The position numbers and the translations under genes were made by a program. Below, in pieces: positions 15,772-24,700 of a stretch of 48,195 nucleotides of DNA (positions are counted from its first letter, which is position 1; every line of letters begins with the position of its first letter). The notes under the pieces are model-generated. The model was given only the letters and a program-made list of their open reading frames with translations, made no database searches and was not told where the DNA came from. The stretch comes from Serratia sp. H1w (GTDB taxonomy: Bacteria > Pseudomonadota > Gammaproteobacteria > Enterobacterales > Enterobacteriaceae). The stretch spans positions 1 through 48,195 of the forward strand of contig NZ_AYMQ01000024.1 of NCBI RefSeq assembly GCF_000633355.1. The letters are read 5' to 3'.

Positions 15772-16803
15772 TCAGTGGCCCATCTTCACGTCGTTAACCC
15801 ACTTGGTGATCAGCTTTTTACGCATGTCGGAGGCACCGTAGGTATCCATGTCGTAGTCGATCAGTTTCAACTGATCCAGCTTCAGCGAGTTAGGGGAAGT
15901 CTCTGCCGTGGTGTTGGTCAGGATCTGGTAAGACTGGCCTTTCTTCCAGGACAGCTCCTGGGCTTCTTTAGACAGCGCCCAATCGACGAACAGCTTGGCG
16001 TTCTCCATATTACGGGCGTTCTTGAGAATGCTGATGCCGCCGATTTCATAGCCGGAACCTTCGCATGGGGAAACCAGCGTCAGTGGAGCGCCTTTCTCTT
16101 TTTCCAGCGAATAGTCGTGCAGGAAGCCGATGCCGATGGTGGTTTCACCGCGAGCGGCGTTACGGGCCGGGGCGATACCGGACTTGGTATACTGCGAGAT
16201 GTTGCCGTTCAGTTGTTTCAGGTAATCAAAGGCGGCCTCTTCGCCCCACAACTGCGCAAAGGTGGCCAGTGCGGTGTAAGCGGTGCCGGAGCTTTGCGGA
16301 TCGGCGATCTGGATCTCCCCTTTGTAGATCGGGTTGGTCAAATCCTTCCAGCACTTGGGTTCAGGCAGATTTTTCTCTTTCAGGCGGTCAGTGTTGACGC
16401 CAAAGCCGAGAATACCGATATACACCGCCGAGGAGTAGTTGCCTTTACGTTTGGCCGGATCGCGGAACTGCGGCATGATTTGCTCCAGGTTGGGTGACGC
16501 GTACGCCTCCAGCAAATCCATTTCCCCCGCCTGCGATTGCGGATCCAGCGTGCCGCCATACCACACGTCGGCCTGCGGGTTTTTCTTCTCCGCGTCTACC
16601 TTGGCCAGGGTGCTGCCAGAGCCGTTGCGGATAAAGCTGGTCTTGACGTCGTATTTTTCCCCGAACACTTTGGCTTCTTCTTCGCACATGGCGTTGGTGG
16701 CACTGCAATAGATCACCAGACGGCCTTTGGCCTGCGCGGTTCCGGCCAGGGCAGTCAGCGCCAGCGTAGTGGCCAGCAGGGTATTGAGAGGTGTCAATTT
16801 CAT
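15772..16803 (-). CDS. afuA: Periplasmic hexose-phosphate (formerly ferric iron) binding protein, AfuA type
   Basis: The chosen ATG at 16803 (AAGGA upstream) gives 343 residues beginning MKLTPLNTLLATTLALTALA with a signal peptide cleaved after AQA. The mature part starts KGRLVIYCSATNAMCEEEAK, the class of extracytoplasmic binding proteins to which AfuA and FbpA belong. The Tyr pair used by FbpA for iron is not evident, and a hexose-phosphate ligand, as shown for Actinobacillus AfuA, fits the adjacent uhp genes better. The frame is open to 16845, but that start would put extra residues before the signal peptide. It is separated from uhpC by a repeat element. Confidence 0.88.
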   Translation of the reverse strand: MKLTPLNTLLATTLALTALAGTAQAKGRLVIYCSATNAMCEEEAKVFGEKYDVKTSFIRNGSGSTLAKVDAEKKNPQADVWYGGTLDPQSQAGEMDLLEAYASPNLEQIMPQFRDPAKRKGNYSSAVYIGILGFGVNTDRLKEKNLPEPKCWKDLTNPIYKGEIQIADPQSSGTAYTALATFAQLWGEEAAFDYLKQLNGNISQYTKSGIAPARNAARGETTIGIGFLHDYSLEKEKGAPLTLVSPCEGSGYEIGGISILKNARNMENAKLFVDWALSKEAQELSWKKGQSYQILTNTTAETSPNSLKLDQLKLIDYDMDTYGASDMRKKLITKWVNDVKMGH

Positions 16804-16888
16804 GGTGTTGTCCTTTTTTGTTGTTGTCTTTGTAGGGTAAAGCAAACCAATTTCTTCTCTGATAAAGGGGAACTACGGCGAATTCTTT

Positions 16889-17022
16889 CTCCCTCACCCC
16901 AAGGAGATGGAGCAGCGGTCAGGCTGTGTAGGGGCGCTGCATGCTGCGCCCGTGTAAAGGCCAGATGCGGGATTCAATTTGTGGCACATTCGGTCCCCTC
17001 TCCTTGGGGAGAGGGTGAGGGG
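16889..17022. repeat. MITE-like palindromic repeat between uhpC and afuA
   Basis: The ends are inverted copies: CTCCCTCACCCCAAGGAG (16889-16906) against the complement of CTCCTTGGGGAGAGGGTGAG (17000-17019). The interior holds GGGGCGCTGCATGCTGCGCC (about 16932-16951), a near-palindrome that recurs around 20772-20790. The right part, GTGGCAC...CGGTCCCCTCTCC (16981-17003), recurs at 48165-48187 with 20 of 23 bases matching. It carries no gene. Confidence 0.7.
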
Positions 17023-17065
17023 AACAGCACCGGATCTACCCCTCTCCACCGTGTAAAAATGACGC

Positions 17066-18358
17066 TTATTGTTGCCGTATCTGCCCGGCCATCAGCAGTG
17101 GCATCAACAGCAGGCCGACGCAGGTGGCGGCCAACGCCAGCAGGGCAAAAAAGCCATACCAGCCGTAATGCTGTAACACCTGAGCCAGCGGCCAGCCGGC
17201 CAGCGCGGCTCCCAGATAGGCAAACAGGCCGAGAAACCCGGTCACGGTACCGGCCGCATCCTTATGGCAGTGCTCCGTGGCGGCCAGCCCAATCAGCATC
17301 TGCGGCCCAAACACAAAAAAACCGAGGCCGAAAAAGCAGGCCGAAAGCAAGCCGTAATGGTGCAATGGGGCCAGCCATAGCGCAGTAGTCGTCAAAAACA
17401 GCCCAATGGAGAACAGCAGGATCATCGGCGCCCGCAGGCCGCGAAACAGCAAATCCGAACCCCAACCGGCAAACAGCGCGCCAAACAGCCCACCCAATTC
17501 AAACAGTGACAACGTGGCATTGGCCTTCATCAGGTTGACGCCGTGGCTCTCCGCCAGCCAGATGTTGCCCCAATCGTTTAGCGCGATGCGTATCAGGTAC
17601 ACCAGGATGTAGGACACGCCGAGCAACCAGATGGTCGGATTGCGCAAAATGGTGTCATACAACATCTGCCGCATCGGCATGGGCGGACTTTGTTGCTCTT
17701 GCCACAGCTCCAGCGGATCGCGTCGCCAGCGGCCTACGCTGGGTAATCCTTGCTGCTGCGGTTTGCCGCACAGTTGCCAGCATAGCCACAGCCCGATCAA
17801 CATCCCGATGGCTCCTGGCAGTAACAAGGCTGCCTGCCAACCATAGTGCGAAGCCATATAGCCAGACAGCAACGGTACGGCTGCGCCGCCCAGGCTGATC
17901 GAGGTATTCCAGGTGCCCCACCAGAAGCCTCGCTCATTGCGTGAATACCAACTGGTGAGCATCTTGGCGCAGGGCGGCCAACCCCAGCCCTGAAAGAAAC
18001 CGTTTAACGTCCAGACCACCAGCAACGCCGTCAGCGAATGGCAAAAGGCGAATACGATGTTCAACACGCCTGTGATAAACAGCCCGACGCCCATAAACCA
18101 GCGCGCCTGGCTGCGATCGCTGACGATGCCGGAGACAAACTTCGAGCCGCCGTAGGCCAGGTAAAACAGCGTACCCAGCAGGCCGATATCCCCTTTGTCC
18201 AACCCCAGTTCGAGCTGCATCACCGGCATGGCATAGCTGACGCTTTTACGTGTCAGATAGAATGCGGCGTAGCCGACGATCATCGAAAACATCAGGCGCG
18301 GTCGCCAGTAGCGATAGCGGGCACTGATTTGCTCAGCAGTTAGCGTGGCCGATGCCAT
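17066..18358 (-). CDS. uhpC: UhpC, membrane sensor for glucose-6-phosphate (MFS fold)
   Basis: The 430-residue protein has 12 helices of the organophosphate:phosphate antiporter family. It has ISARYRYWRPRLMFSMIVGY at the start, FYLTRKSVSYAMPVM, and GFFQGWGWPPCAKMLTSWYS, all typical of UhpC/UhpT. Position between uhpB and the importer, and the UhpC-like length, favour the receptor UhpC over the transporter UhpT. In E. coli UhpC senses external glucose-6-phosphate and activates UhpB in the membrane. RBS GGAGG lies five bases before the ATG. It follows uhpB in the same direction after 88 bases with no clear signals. Confidence 0.88.
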   Translation of the reverse strand: MASATLTAEQISARYRYWRPRLMFSMIVGYAAFYLTRKSVSYAMPVMQLELGLDKGDIGLLGTLFYLAYGGSKFVSGIVSDRSQARWFMGVGLFITGVLNIVFAFCHSLTALLVVWTLNGFFQGWGWPPCAKMLTSWYSRNERGFWWGTWNTSISLGGAAVPLLSGYMASHYGWQAALLLPGAIGMLIGLWLCWQLCGKPQQQGLPSVGRWRRDPLELWQEQQSPPMPMRQMLYDTILRNPTIWLLGVSYILVYLIRIALNDWGNIWLAESHGVNLMKANATLSLFELGGLFGALFAGWGSDLLFRGLRAPMILLFSIGLFLTTTALWLAPLHHYGLLSACFFGLGFFVFGPQMLIGLAATEHCHKDAAGTVTGFLGLFAYLGAALAGWPLAQVLQHYGWYGFFALLALAATCVGLLLMPLLMAGQIRQQ

Positions 18359-18446
18359 GGGTTCCTCCAGACAGTGAAAGCAGTGTAGGTAGTTGAAAAG
18401 TGAAATGGATGAGACAAGGTTTTAGGCGTCTAAGACTTAGTCCTAG

Positions 18447-19979
18447 TCAGCCGGGGTTTTTGTTCAATTTTGTGGGCAGGTTAACAATTATGCGTGTGCC
18501 GTTACGCCGCTGGAGCCGCCAGTCGCCCCCTAATGCACGCACCCTTTCCTCAATACCGCGCAGGCCAAAGCCGCTGGTGGGTTGCAGCGGCATTCCCTGC
18601 CCGTCATCACGCACTTCCAGGGTGATCGTTTGCTGGCTTTGCGTCAGGCTCAAACTCACCTGGCTGGCGCAGGCGTGTTTGCTGATGTTATTGAGCAACT
18701 CCTGCGCGACGCGGTAGAGGGTAAATACCAGGGTTTCATCATCTGGCGTGGCGGGCAGGCGGTAATCCAACTGGAAGCCGATCCCCTGTTCGGCAAAGGA
18801 AAACTCATCGGCCAGGTGATGCAAGGCTTTTTCCAGCGCCATCTCTTCCAACACTGGCGGGCGCAATTGCCGTAGCAGAGTGCGCGTGGTGTGGTGGATA
18901 CGCTGCGACAACGAATCAATCTGTTCGGCGGCCAGGCGGGTCGCCGGGGCGGTGGCGCTGCGGTTCACCAGCATTGCCTGGATCTGGATGGCGGTAATAT
19001 TCTGGCCGATCTCATCATGCAATTCGCGTGCGATGGCCTTGCGCACTTCTTCTTCGGTCCCGATCAGCCGCTCCATCAGCTGGCGTTTGGCCGCTAATTC
19101 CTGCTCCAACTGTTGGCGATAGCGCTCTAGCTTTTGCGCCAGTTGCTGCTGGCGGCTGATGGCAATCCCCAAGCCAATGCCCAACAGTGCCTGGGTGGAT
19201 AGAAATAGCTCCAGCTCACGCAACTCCTGGAAAGCGCCACCGGCCTGGCGGGTGAGGGTAATCATCACGCTGCCAAACAGCGCCGCCAGCACGCCCCCTT
19301 GCCAGCCAAATCGGTACGCCATAAACACGTTAGGCAGAAAGATGAAGATCAGCAGCAGCCGCTCCATCTCTGGAGCGATCGCCAACTGTACGCAGATGCC
19401 CATGGTGAGAAATAGCGAACACCACAGCAGCAATGAGGTACGTAGCTGTGGCGTCGGGGGGCGTGGAACGGGCATTGACGTCACCAACTGCTCGCGCAGG
19501 TAGGTATAAATCAGATAGACAAAAGGCACCAGCAGCACGCCGCCGGTAAAGCTGGTGAGCAACGTTTGGCTGACGGTGATGGGCAACCACAACCCAGCCA
19601 GTAACCCGCACAACAGCGCATTGACGGCGATAGCCGCCAGCAATAGCGACAGGCGCTGCCAATACAGGTGATAGCGATACCAGAGCTGCTGCGTGCCCCA
19701 GGCGGGTAGCAGGCTTAGCCAAGGCAGTAATAGCACCGAGCGATCGCTCAATAATTGCTGCTCATACAGCCACAGCAGCGTAGCGGCTTCCGCCAATAGC
19801 AGCGTAGGCCAGTAACGCCGAGGTAGCAGGATCAACAGCGCTAGCCGTAGCCCTTGGGGAAACAGCAACACGGCGTGTTGGCCGTCATGGCTCAGGTGCA
19901 GGCTGATGGTCCACAGGGCCAGCCAACTGAGGGTAAAAAACAGCGCCAGAAACAGCGAAAGCGCCAGTCGGCGCACCAT
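18447..19979 (-). CDS. uhpB: UhpB, membrane histidine kinase
   Basis: The protein has 510 residues from the ATG at 19979; a GTG three codons upstream would give 513. The N-terminal half has about eight hydrophobic segments (MASE1-like), beginning LALSLFLALFFTLSWLALWT. A dimerisation/phosphoacceptor segment, IARELHDEIGQNITAI, holds the His, and the ATPase part has QELLNNISKHA, VRDDGQGM and GFGLRGIEERVRALGG. This is a HisKA_3 kinase like E. coli UhpB. With UhpC it phosphorylates UhpA when external hexose phosphate is present. It starts 12 bases after the uhpA stop. Confidence 0.92.
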   Translation of the reverse strand: MVRRLALSLFLALFFTLSWLALWTISLHLSHDGQHAVLLFPQGLRLALLILLPRRYWPTLLLAEAATLLWLYEQQLLSDRSVLLLPWLSLLPAWGTQQLWYRYHLYWQRLSLLLAAIAVNALLCGLLAGLWLPITVSQTLLTSFTGGVLLVPFVYLIYTYLREQLVTSMPVPRPPTPQLRTSLLLWCSLFLTMGICVQLAIAPEMERLLLIFIFLPNVFMAYRFGWQGGVLAALFGSVMITLTRQAGGAFQELRELELFLSTQALLGIGLGIAISRQQQLAQKLERYRQQLEQELAAKRQLMERLIGTEEEVRKAIARELHDEIGQNITAIQIQAMLVNRSATAPATRLAAEQIDSLSQRIHHTTRTLLRQLRPPVLEEMALEKALHHLADEFSFAEQGIGFQLDYRLPATPDDETLVFTLYRVAQELLNNISKHACASQVSLSLTQSQQTITLEVRDDGQGMPLQPTSGFGLRGIEERVRALGGDWRLQRRNGTRIIVNLPTKLNKNPG

Positions 19980-19991
19980 TGGCGGCACCGG

Positions 19992-20621
19992 TTAATTCCC
20001 TGCAAGCAATTGATGTTGCAGCGCGAAATGCACCAGTTCAACGGTGGTATCACAATGCAGTTTGCCGAGGATATTGGCGCGGTGCACCTGGACGGTTTTA
20101 TGGCTCAAGGTCAGCTGCTGGGCGATGGTTTTGACACTCAGGCCGTTGACCAGCAGATCGAAGATTTCTTTCTCGCGCGGGGTGAGCACCTGTAGCTCTT
20201 TTGCTGGCTGTGGCGTATGACGCAGTGCGCGCAAGGCATCTGCGCACAGATAAAGCCCACCGCTGCTGACGGCGCGTACCGCCTGCACCAGTTCATGAGG
20301 GCCGCAGCGTTTGGTGAGATAACCACCGGCTCCGGCATCGATAGCGCTTTGCACAAAGGCATTGGTGTCGTAGATGCTGAGAATGATGGCGCGAAAGGTA
20401 GGGCGCTGTTGGCGCAAACGCTGGAGCAGGCTGAGGCCACTTTCGTTTGGCATGGCGATATCCAGCACCGCCACGTCGATCGGATCGCGCAGCAGATGCG
20501 GCCAAGCCTGTGCCGCCGAGTCGAACTGGCCGACGATACGGATATCTTCTTCCAGCGACAGTAATTGGGCAAACCCGGAACGGACTACGATGTGGTCATC
20601 TATCAGCGCAACGTTAATCAT
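19992..20621 (-). CDS. uhpA: UhpA, NarL/LuxR-type response regulator
   Basis: The 209-residue protein has a receiver domain with D54 in AVLDIAMPNESG as phosphoacceptor, acidic residues in LIDDH, and a conserved Lys in YLTKRCG. The C-terminal LuxR-type helix-turn-helix is LTPREKEIFDLLVNGLSVKT, then IAQQLTLSHKTVQVHRANIL. In E. coli phosphorylated UhpA turns on uhpT. No uhpT is present here, so the downstream afuABC genes are the natural target. Its start follows AGGCCAT directly. It is the first gene of the minus-strand uhpABC operon. Confidence 0.92.
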   Translation of the reverse strand: MINVALIDDHIVVRSGFAQLLSLEEDIRIVGQFDSAAQAWPHLLRDPIDVAVLDIAMPNESGLSLLQRLRQQRPTFRAIILSIYDTNAFVQSAIDAGAGGYLTKRCGPHELVQAVRAVSSGGLYLCADALRALRHTPQPAKELQVLTPREKEIFDLLVNGLSVKTIAQQLTLSHKTVQVHRANILGKLHCDTTVELVHFALQHQLLAGN

Positions 20622-21145
20622 ATGGCCTGTAACAAAGTATGTAGATTTTCCGCATCATGCGCAGGAAAACGCTGGCTGGCAACTGCTGCACCGCAAAATG
20701 GAAGGGAGTTAACAAACTTGACATTAAAATGGCGGAAACCGCTGACCAACTCTCTCGGACTCACTACGTAGCGGCGCTGCATGCTGCGCCCATTTGGATA
20801 ATCAGTAGATTGGCCAGGGTCGAACATGTTCGACCCTACAAATTCAGCAACATTGCCACTTTGTCAGCAGCCTTCTCCTGGCCGCTCCCCGCTGGATCAT
20901 GACACCCGTCGCAAACCCGGAAAGTTGCAGGTTTGTCCATATAAATAGCATTCAAGGATATGGGGAAAATAGCTATCGAGGTTGTAGAGTCCCTCTACGG
21001 GAAATGTTGTGCAGATGTAAAAATCAGCATCCCGCCCAAGCCTCACGTTTAAATAAGACCAATAAAATAGAAATAATATCAATACGTTATTTAGATATTT
21101 AACTGCTATCGCCTCAACCTACATTCGATCCGGGAGCCTCAATAA
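20622..21145. other. Intergenic region between uhpA and the sugar ABC operon, with repeats
   Basis: This 524-bp divergent region has no credible gene. It holds a copy of the near-palindrome GGCGCTGCATGCTGCGCC (20773-20790), also found at about 16.9 kb, and a perfect 22-bp palindrome at 20816-20837. The final 100 bases are AT-rich and presumably carry the sugar-ABC promoter, though I could not define boxes confidently. Confidence 0.5.
20816..20837. repeat. Perfect 22-bp palindrome (dispersed repeat type)
   Basis: AGGGTCGAACA and its exact complement abut with no spacer. Together with the GGCGCTGCATGC near-palindrome 26 bases to the left it looks like a dispersed intergenic repeat rather than a specific operator. 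Confidence 0.6.
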
Positions 21146-22129
21146 ATGAAAAAACTGAGTGTTAAAACGTTATTGGCCGCCAGCCTGTTCAGCATGATGG
21201 CGTGCTCGGGAAGTGCATTGGCGCAGGAAGTGGAAGTCGTCAATATCTCGAAAATCGCCGGCATGCCATGGTTTAACCGCATGGGGGAAGGGGTGGAACG
21301 TGCCGGTAAAGATCTCGGGATTAAAGCCTATCAGGTTGGCCCCTCCAGCACCGACGCACCGCAACAAGTGAAAATCATTGAAGACTTGATTGCCAAGAAA
21401 GTCAGTGCCATCAGCATCGTGCCAAATGATGCCGATGTGCTGGAGCCGGTATTCAAGAAAGCGCGTGACGCCGGGATCGTGGTATTAACCAACGAATCTC
21501 CGGGGCAGCCAAGCGCCAACTGGGATATCGAAATCATCGATAACGCCAAATTCGCCGCCGACAACGTGGAAGAAATGGCCAAAGCGATGGGCGGCAAAGG
21601 CGGCTATGTCATTTACGTTGGCAGCCTGACCGTACCGCAACATAACCTGTGGGCCGATTTGTTTGTTAAATACCAGAAAGAGCATTACCCGGAGATGTTT
21701 GAAGTGACCAGCCGTATGCCTGTCGCCGAGAGCATTGATGACTCGCGCCGCACCACGCTGGATCTGATGAAAGCGCACAGCGATCTGCAAGGGATTGTGG
21801 CTTTCGGTTCGCAAGGCCCGATTGGGGCAGGCCGCGCAGTGAAAGAAAAGCGGGCGAAAAACAAGGTCCACGTGTTTGGCATGATGATCCCTTCTCAGGC
21901 TGCGTCGCTGGTTAAAAGTGGTGATATCGCCATGGGTGTCACCTATGATCCAGGTTCTGCCGGTTATGCATTAACGGCCGTCGCCGACAAAGTGCTGAAA
22001 GGAGAGAAAATCGAAACGGGGATGGAGATCCCAGGGGTGGGTAAAGCGGAAGTTGATCAGAATAAGCACCTGATCCAGTTCCACAACGTATTGCGCGTCA
22101 CCAAAGACAACGTGGATTCTCTGTATTGA
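21146..22129 (+). CDS. Periplasmic sugar-binding protein of an ABC importer (LsrB/RhaS-like)
   Basis: The 327-residue protein begins MKKLSVKTLLAASLFSMMAC and has a signal peptide ending at SALA-QEVEVV; a lipobox reading (MMAC) is possible. The mature part is a periplasmic-binding-protein type 1 fold: ISKIAGMPWFNRMGEGVERA, QVKIIEDLIAKKVSAISIVP, then AHSDLQGIVAFGSQGPIGA. The layout, with one ATPase and two different permeases downstream, is that of AI-2 (Lsr) and rhamnose importers. The ligand cannot be read from the sequence. RBS GGGAGCC precedes the start. Confidence 0.87.
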   Translation: MKKLSVKTLLAASLFSMMACSGSALAQEVEVVNISKIAGMPWFNRMGEGVERAGKDLGIKAYQVGPSSTDAPQQVKIIEDLIAKKVSAISIVPNDADVLEPVFKKARDAGIVVLTNESPGQPSANWDIEIIDNAKFAADNVEEMAKAMGGKGGYVIYVGSLTVPQHNLWADLFVKYQKEHYPEMFEVTSRMPVAESIDDSRRTTLDLMKAHSDLQGIVAFGSQGPIGAGRAVKEKRAKNKVHVFGMMIPSQAASLVKSGDIAMGVTYDPGSAGYALTAVADKVLKGEKIETGMEIPGVGKAEVDQNKHLIQFHNVLRVTKDNVDSLY

Positions 22130-22143
22130 TTCACCGCATTACC

Positions 22144-22171
22144 GCAGAGCCGGAGGTCTGTTCGGCTCTGC
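22144..22171 (+). terminator. Intercistronic hairpin after the binding-protein gene
   Basis: GCAGAGCCG and CGGCTCTGC form a perfect nine-bp stem with a ten-base loop between the binding-protein and ATPase genes. It has no T-run. Such stem-loops commonly stabilise the upstream message or attenuate transcription so that the binding protein is made in excess. Confidence 0.6.
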
Positions 22172-22201
22172 AACCCATACCCGCCTGGCGTAAGAGGATG
22201 T

Positions 22202-23683
22202 ATGCAGCCATTTATTACCCTGGAAAATATCAGTAAAACCTTTTATGGCGTCAAGGCACTAAATCAGGTGGCGATGACCCTGCTGCCGGGCGAGGTGCAT
22301 TGCCTTGCTGGGCAGAACGGTTGTGGTAAATCAACGTTGATCAAGATTATCTCCGGCGTTTACCAACCCGATGCGGATGCTGCCATTATTATTGATGGTA
22401 AAACCTATGCCACTCTGACACCGATTGAATCTGTCCGCCTGGGGATCCAGGTTATTTATCAGGACTTGTCGTTATTTCCTAATCTGACCGTGGCCGAGAA
22501 TATCGCCATGAACCATTACCACCATCAGCTATGGGTGAATAAACGTCAGATGCGCGAAACCGCCGAGCGGGTGATTAACAGTATTGATGCCCACCTTAAT
22601 CTGGACGAATTGGTGGAGAATTTACCGATCGCCCAGAAACAGTTGGTCGCGATCTGCCGGGCACTCGCACAGGATGCGCGCCTCATCGTTATGGATGAAC
22701 CGACCGCGTCGCTGACCAGGCAAGAGGTCAACGGCCTGCTACGGGTGGTACATGAACTGAAATCGCGCAATATCTGCGTAGTGTTTGTCAGCCACCGCTT
22801 GAGCGAAGTGCTGGAGATTTCCGACCGCATTACCGTATTGAAAGATGGCAATTGGGTCGGTACTTATCCTGCCGTCGAGGTGGATAATCACCGGCTGGCC
22901 TGGCTGATGACGGATATGAAATTTGATTTTCAGGTATTGCCGCCATACAGCTCAACGCGCCCGGTTGTGCTGGCAGTGGAAGGACTTTCCCGTGGCAACG
23001 AATATCAAAATGTCTCATTGCAGTTACATCCTGGCGAGATTGTCGCCCTGGTTGGTCTGCTTGGCTCAGGTCGCACCGAACTGTGCCTCAGCCTGTTCGG
23101 CTTGACTCAACCTGAGTCGGGGACCATTCGCATCAACGATAAGCCGATGTGTTTTACCAGTAACCGCGATGCCATTGCCGCTGGTGTGGGCTATGTCTCT
23201 GAAGACCGCATGAGCACCGGGCTGATTATGGAGCAATCGATCCGCGACAACATCAGCGCCACGGTATTACACCGGCTGAAAAATGCCTTTCACCTGATGC
23301 GGGCCGAACGGGTCGATACGCTGGTTGAAGATATGGTCAAGCACCTGGCGATCAAAATCGGCAACAGCGATCTGCCGGTGAATACGTTATCCGGCGGCAA
23401 TGCGCAGCGCATCTCCATCGCCAAATGGTTGGCTACCGACCCGCAAATCCTGATCCTCGACTCGCCGACCGTTGGCGTCGATATCGCCAACAAAGCCGGT
23501 ATTTATAATATTATCAATGCATTGTCAGCTCGGGGGATCGCAGTGTTAATGGTTTGCGATGAGATTGATGAAGCTTACTTCAATAGTCACCGTATTATCG
23601 TGATGCGGTCCGGGCAACTGGTGCAGGAGTTCTTGCCAAGTAACAGTAGCGAAGCGGCCATTGCGGAGGTGGTCAATGGCTAA
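22202..23683 (+). CDS. Sugar ABC importer ATPase with two nucleotide-binding domains
   Basis: The 493-residue protein is of the RbsA/LsrA/MglA type. The first domain has Walker A GQNGCGKSTLIK, a Q-loop in VIYQDLSLFPN and Walker B LIVMDEPTASL; its signature position reads LPIAQKQ, a degenerate form usual in this family. The second domain has a degenerate Walker A (GLLGSGRTEL), signature LSGGNAQRISIAKWL and ILILDSPTVGVDI. RBS AGAGG precedes the ATG. It overlaps the next gene by eight bases. It energises import of the ligand bound by the protein at 21146. Confidence 0.93.
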   Translation: MQPFITLENISKTFYGVKALNQVAMTLLPGEVHCLAGQNGCGKSTLIKIISGVYQPDADAAIIIDGKTYATLTPIESVRLGIQVIYQDLSLFPNLTVAENIAMNHYHHQLWVNKRQMRETAERVINSIDAHLNLDELVENLPIAQKQLVAICRALAQDARLIVMDEPTASLTRQEVNGLLRVVHELKSRNICVVFVSHRLSEVLEISDRITVLKDGNWVGTYPAVEVDNHRLAWLMTDMKFDFQVLPPYSSTRPVVLAVEGLSRGNEYQNVSLQLHPGEIVALVGLLGSGRTELCLSLFGLTQPESGTIRINDKPMCFTSNRDAIAAGVGYVSEDRMSTGLIMEQSIRDNISATVLHRLKNAFHLMRAERVDTLVEDMVKHLAIKIGNSDLPVNTLSGGNAQRISIAKWLATDPQILILDSPTVGVDIANKAGIYNIINALSARGIAVLMVCDEIDEAYFNSHRIIVMRSGQLVQEFLPSNSSEAAIAEVVNG

Positions 23684-24698
23684 TCCTCATGTACTGAATA
23701 AATCTACGATAACCAAAACCGGTTTATTGACTAAAGAACACCTGAAACGCCATGAAGTGATGCTGGCTTTCACTATCTTGATTATTTCGACCTATCTTGC
23801 TTTCACCAGCCCGGATTTTCTGACGCTTGCCAATATTTATGACCTGATTAATAACTATGCCATGTTGACCATGTTGGCGTGTGGCCTGTTTATCGTATTA
23901 ATTTCTGGCGGTATTGATATTTCATTCCCGGCGATGACCATTATCTCGCAATATGTCATGGTGACCTTGATTGTGAAGTATGGTGGCAACTTCCCGGTGG
24001 CTTTTGCGCTGGCGGGGGGCATTGGTTTATTGCTGGGGCTGATTAACGCGCTATTGGTTAATCGTCTGCGGGTGCCATCGATCATTATCACCATTTCCAC
24101 ATTGAACATATTTTACGGGTTATTGTTGTATCTCAGCCGAGGTGTCTGGCTGTATACCTACCCGGAGTGGTTCGAACATGGGCCGATGCTGTTCTCCTTC
24201 ACCGCTGCCGATGGCTATGACTATGGTCTTTCGCTGCCCATTTTGACCTTGCTGACGACGATTATCGTCACGGCCTTGTTGATGACCCGCACCAGTATTG
24301 GTCGGCAGATTTATGCATTGGGCGGTAATCAGGAAGCGGCATCCCGCATGGGTTTCAGCATCCTTAAGCTGCAACTGTTTGTTTATGGCTATATGGGCTT
24401 TCTATCCGGTATCGCCGGGGTGGTGCAGTCCTATACCGTCCTGACGGTGGCACCGGACTCATTGCTTGGCTATGAACTCACCGTGCTGGCGGCGGTGGTG
24501 TTGGGCGGAACCAGTATTGTCGGCGGGCGTGGAACGCTAACCGGTACGTTACTGGGGGTGATCCTGCTGGCCATTTTGCAAAATGGTCTGAATTTACTGG
24601 GGATTTCGTCGTACTGGCATACCGTGGTGATCGGGCTGGTGATTGTCATCAGTATCAGTATGACTGCCTGGGGCCAACGTCATAAGGTAGGGATATAA
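23676..24698 (+). CDS. Sugar ABC importer permease 1 (BPD_transp_2 family)
   Basis: From ATG 23676 this is a 340-residue membrane protein with about ten helices. It has the family blocks SGGIDISFPAM and LGGNQEAASRMGFSILKLQL, the latter the ATPase-contact loop of RbsC-type permeases, and the late LAAVVLGGTSIVGGRGTLTG. The frame is open five codons further upstream, but ATG 23676 sits within the end of the ATPase gene in the usual overlapping arrangement. It pairs with the second permease to make a heterodimeric channel, as in LsrC/LsrD. Confidence 0.92.
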   Translation: MANPHVLNKSTITKTGLLTKEHLKRHEVMLAFTILIISTYLAFTSPDFLTLANIYDLINNYAMLTMLACGLFIVLISGGIDISFPAMTIISQYVMVTLIVKYGGNFPVAFALAGGIGLLLGLINALLVNRLRVPSIIITISTLNIFYGLLLYLSRGVWLYTYPEWFEHGPMLFSFTAADGYDYGLSLPILTLLTTIIVTALLMTRTSIGRQIYALGGNQEAASRMGFSILKLQLFVYGYMGFLSGIAGVVQSYTVLTVAPDSLLGYELTVLAAVVLGGTSIVGGRGTLTGTLLGVILLAILQNGLNLLGISSYWHTVVIGLVIVISISMTAWGQRHKVGI

Positions 24699-24700
24699 CC

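Noticed and set aside
15766..16497. Open frame (243 codons) on the plus strand opposite afuA
   Set aside because: Antisense to a clear binding-protein gene, no ribosome site or homology seen.
17066..18358. Reading the UhpC-like gene as the transporter UhpT
   Set aside because: Position directly after uhpB and the N-terminal pattern fit the sensor UhpC better, though the two families are close and only a phylogeny would settle it.
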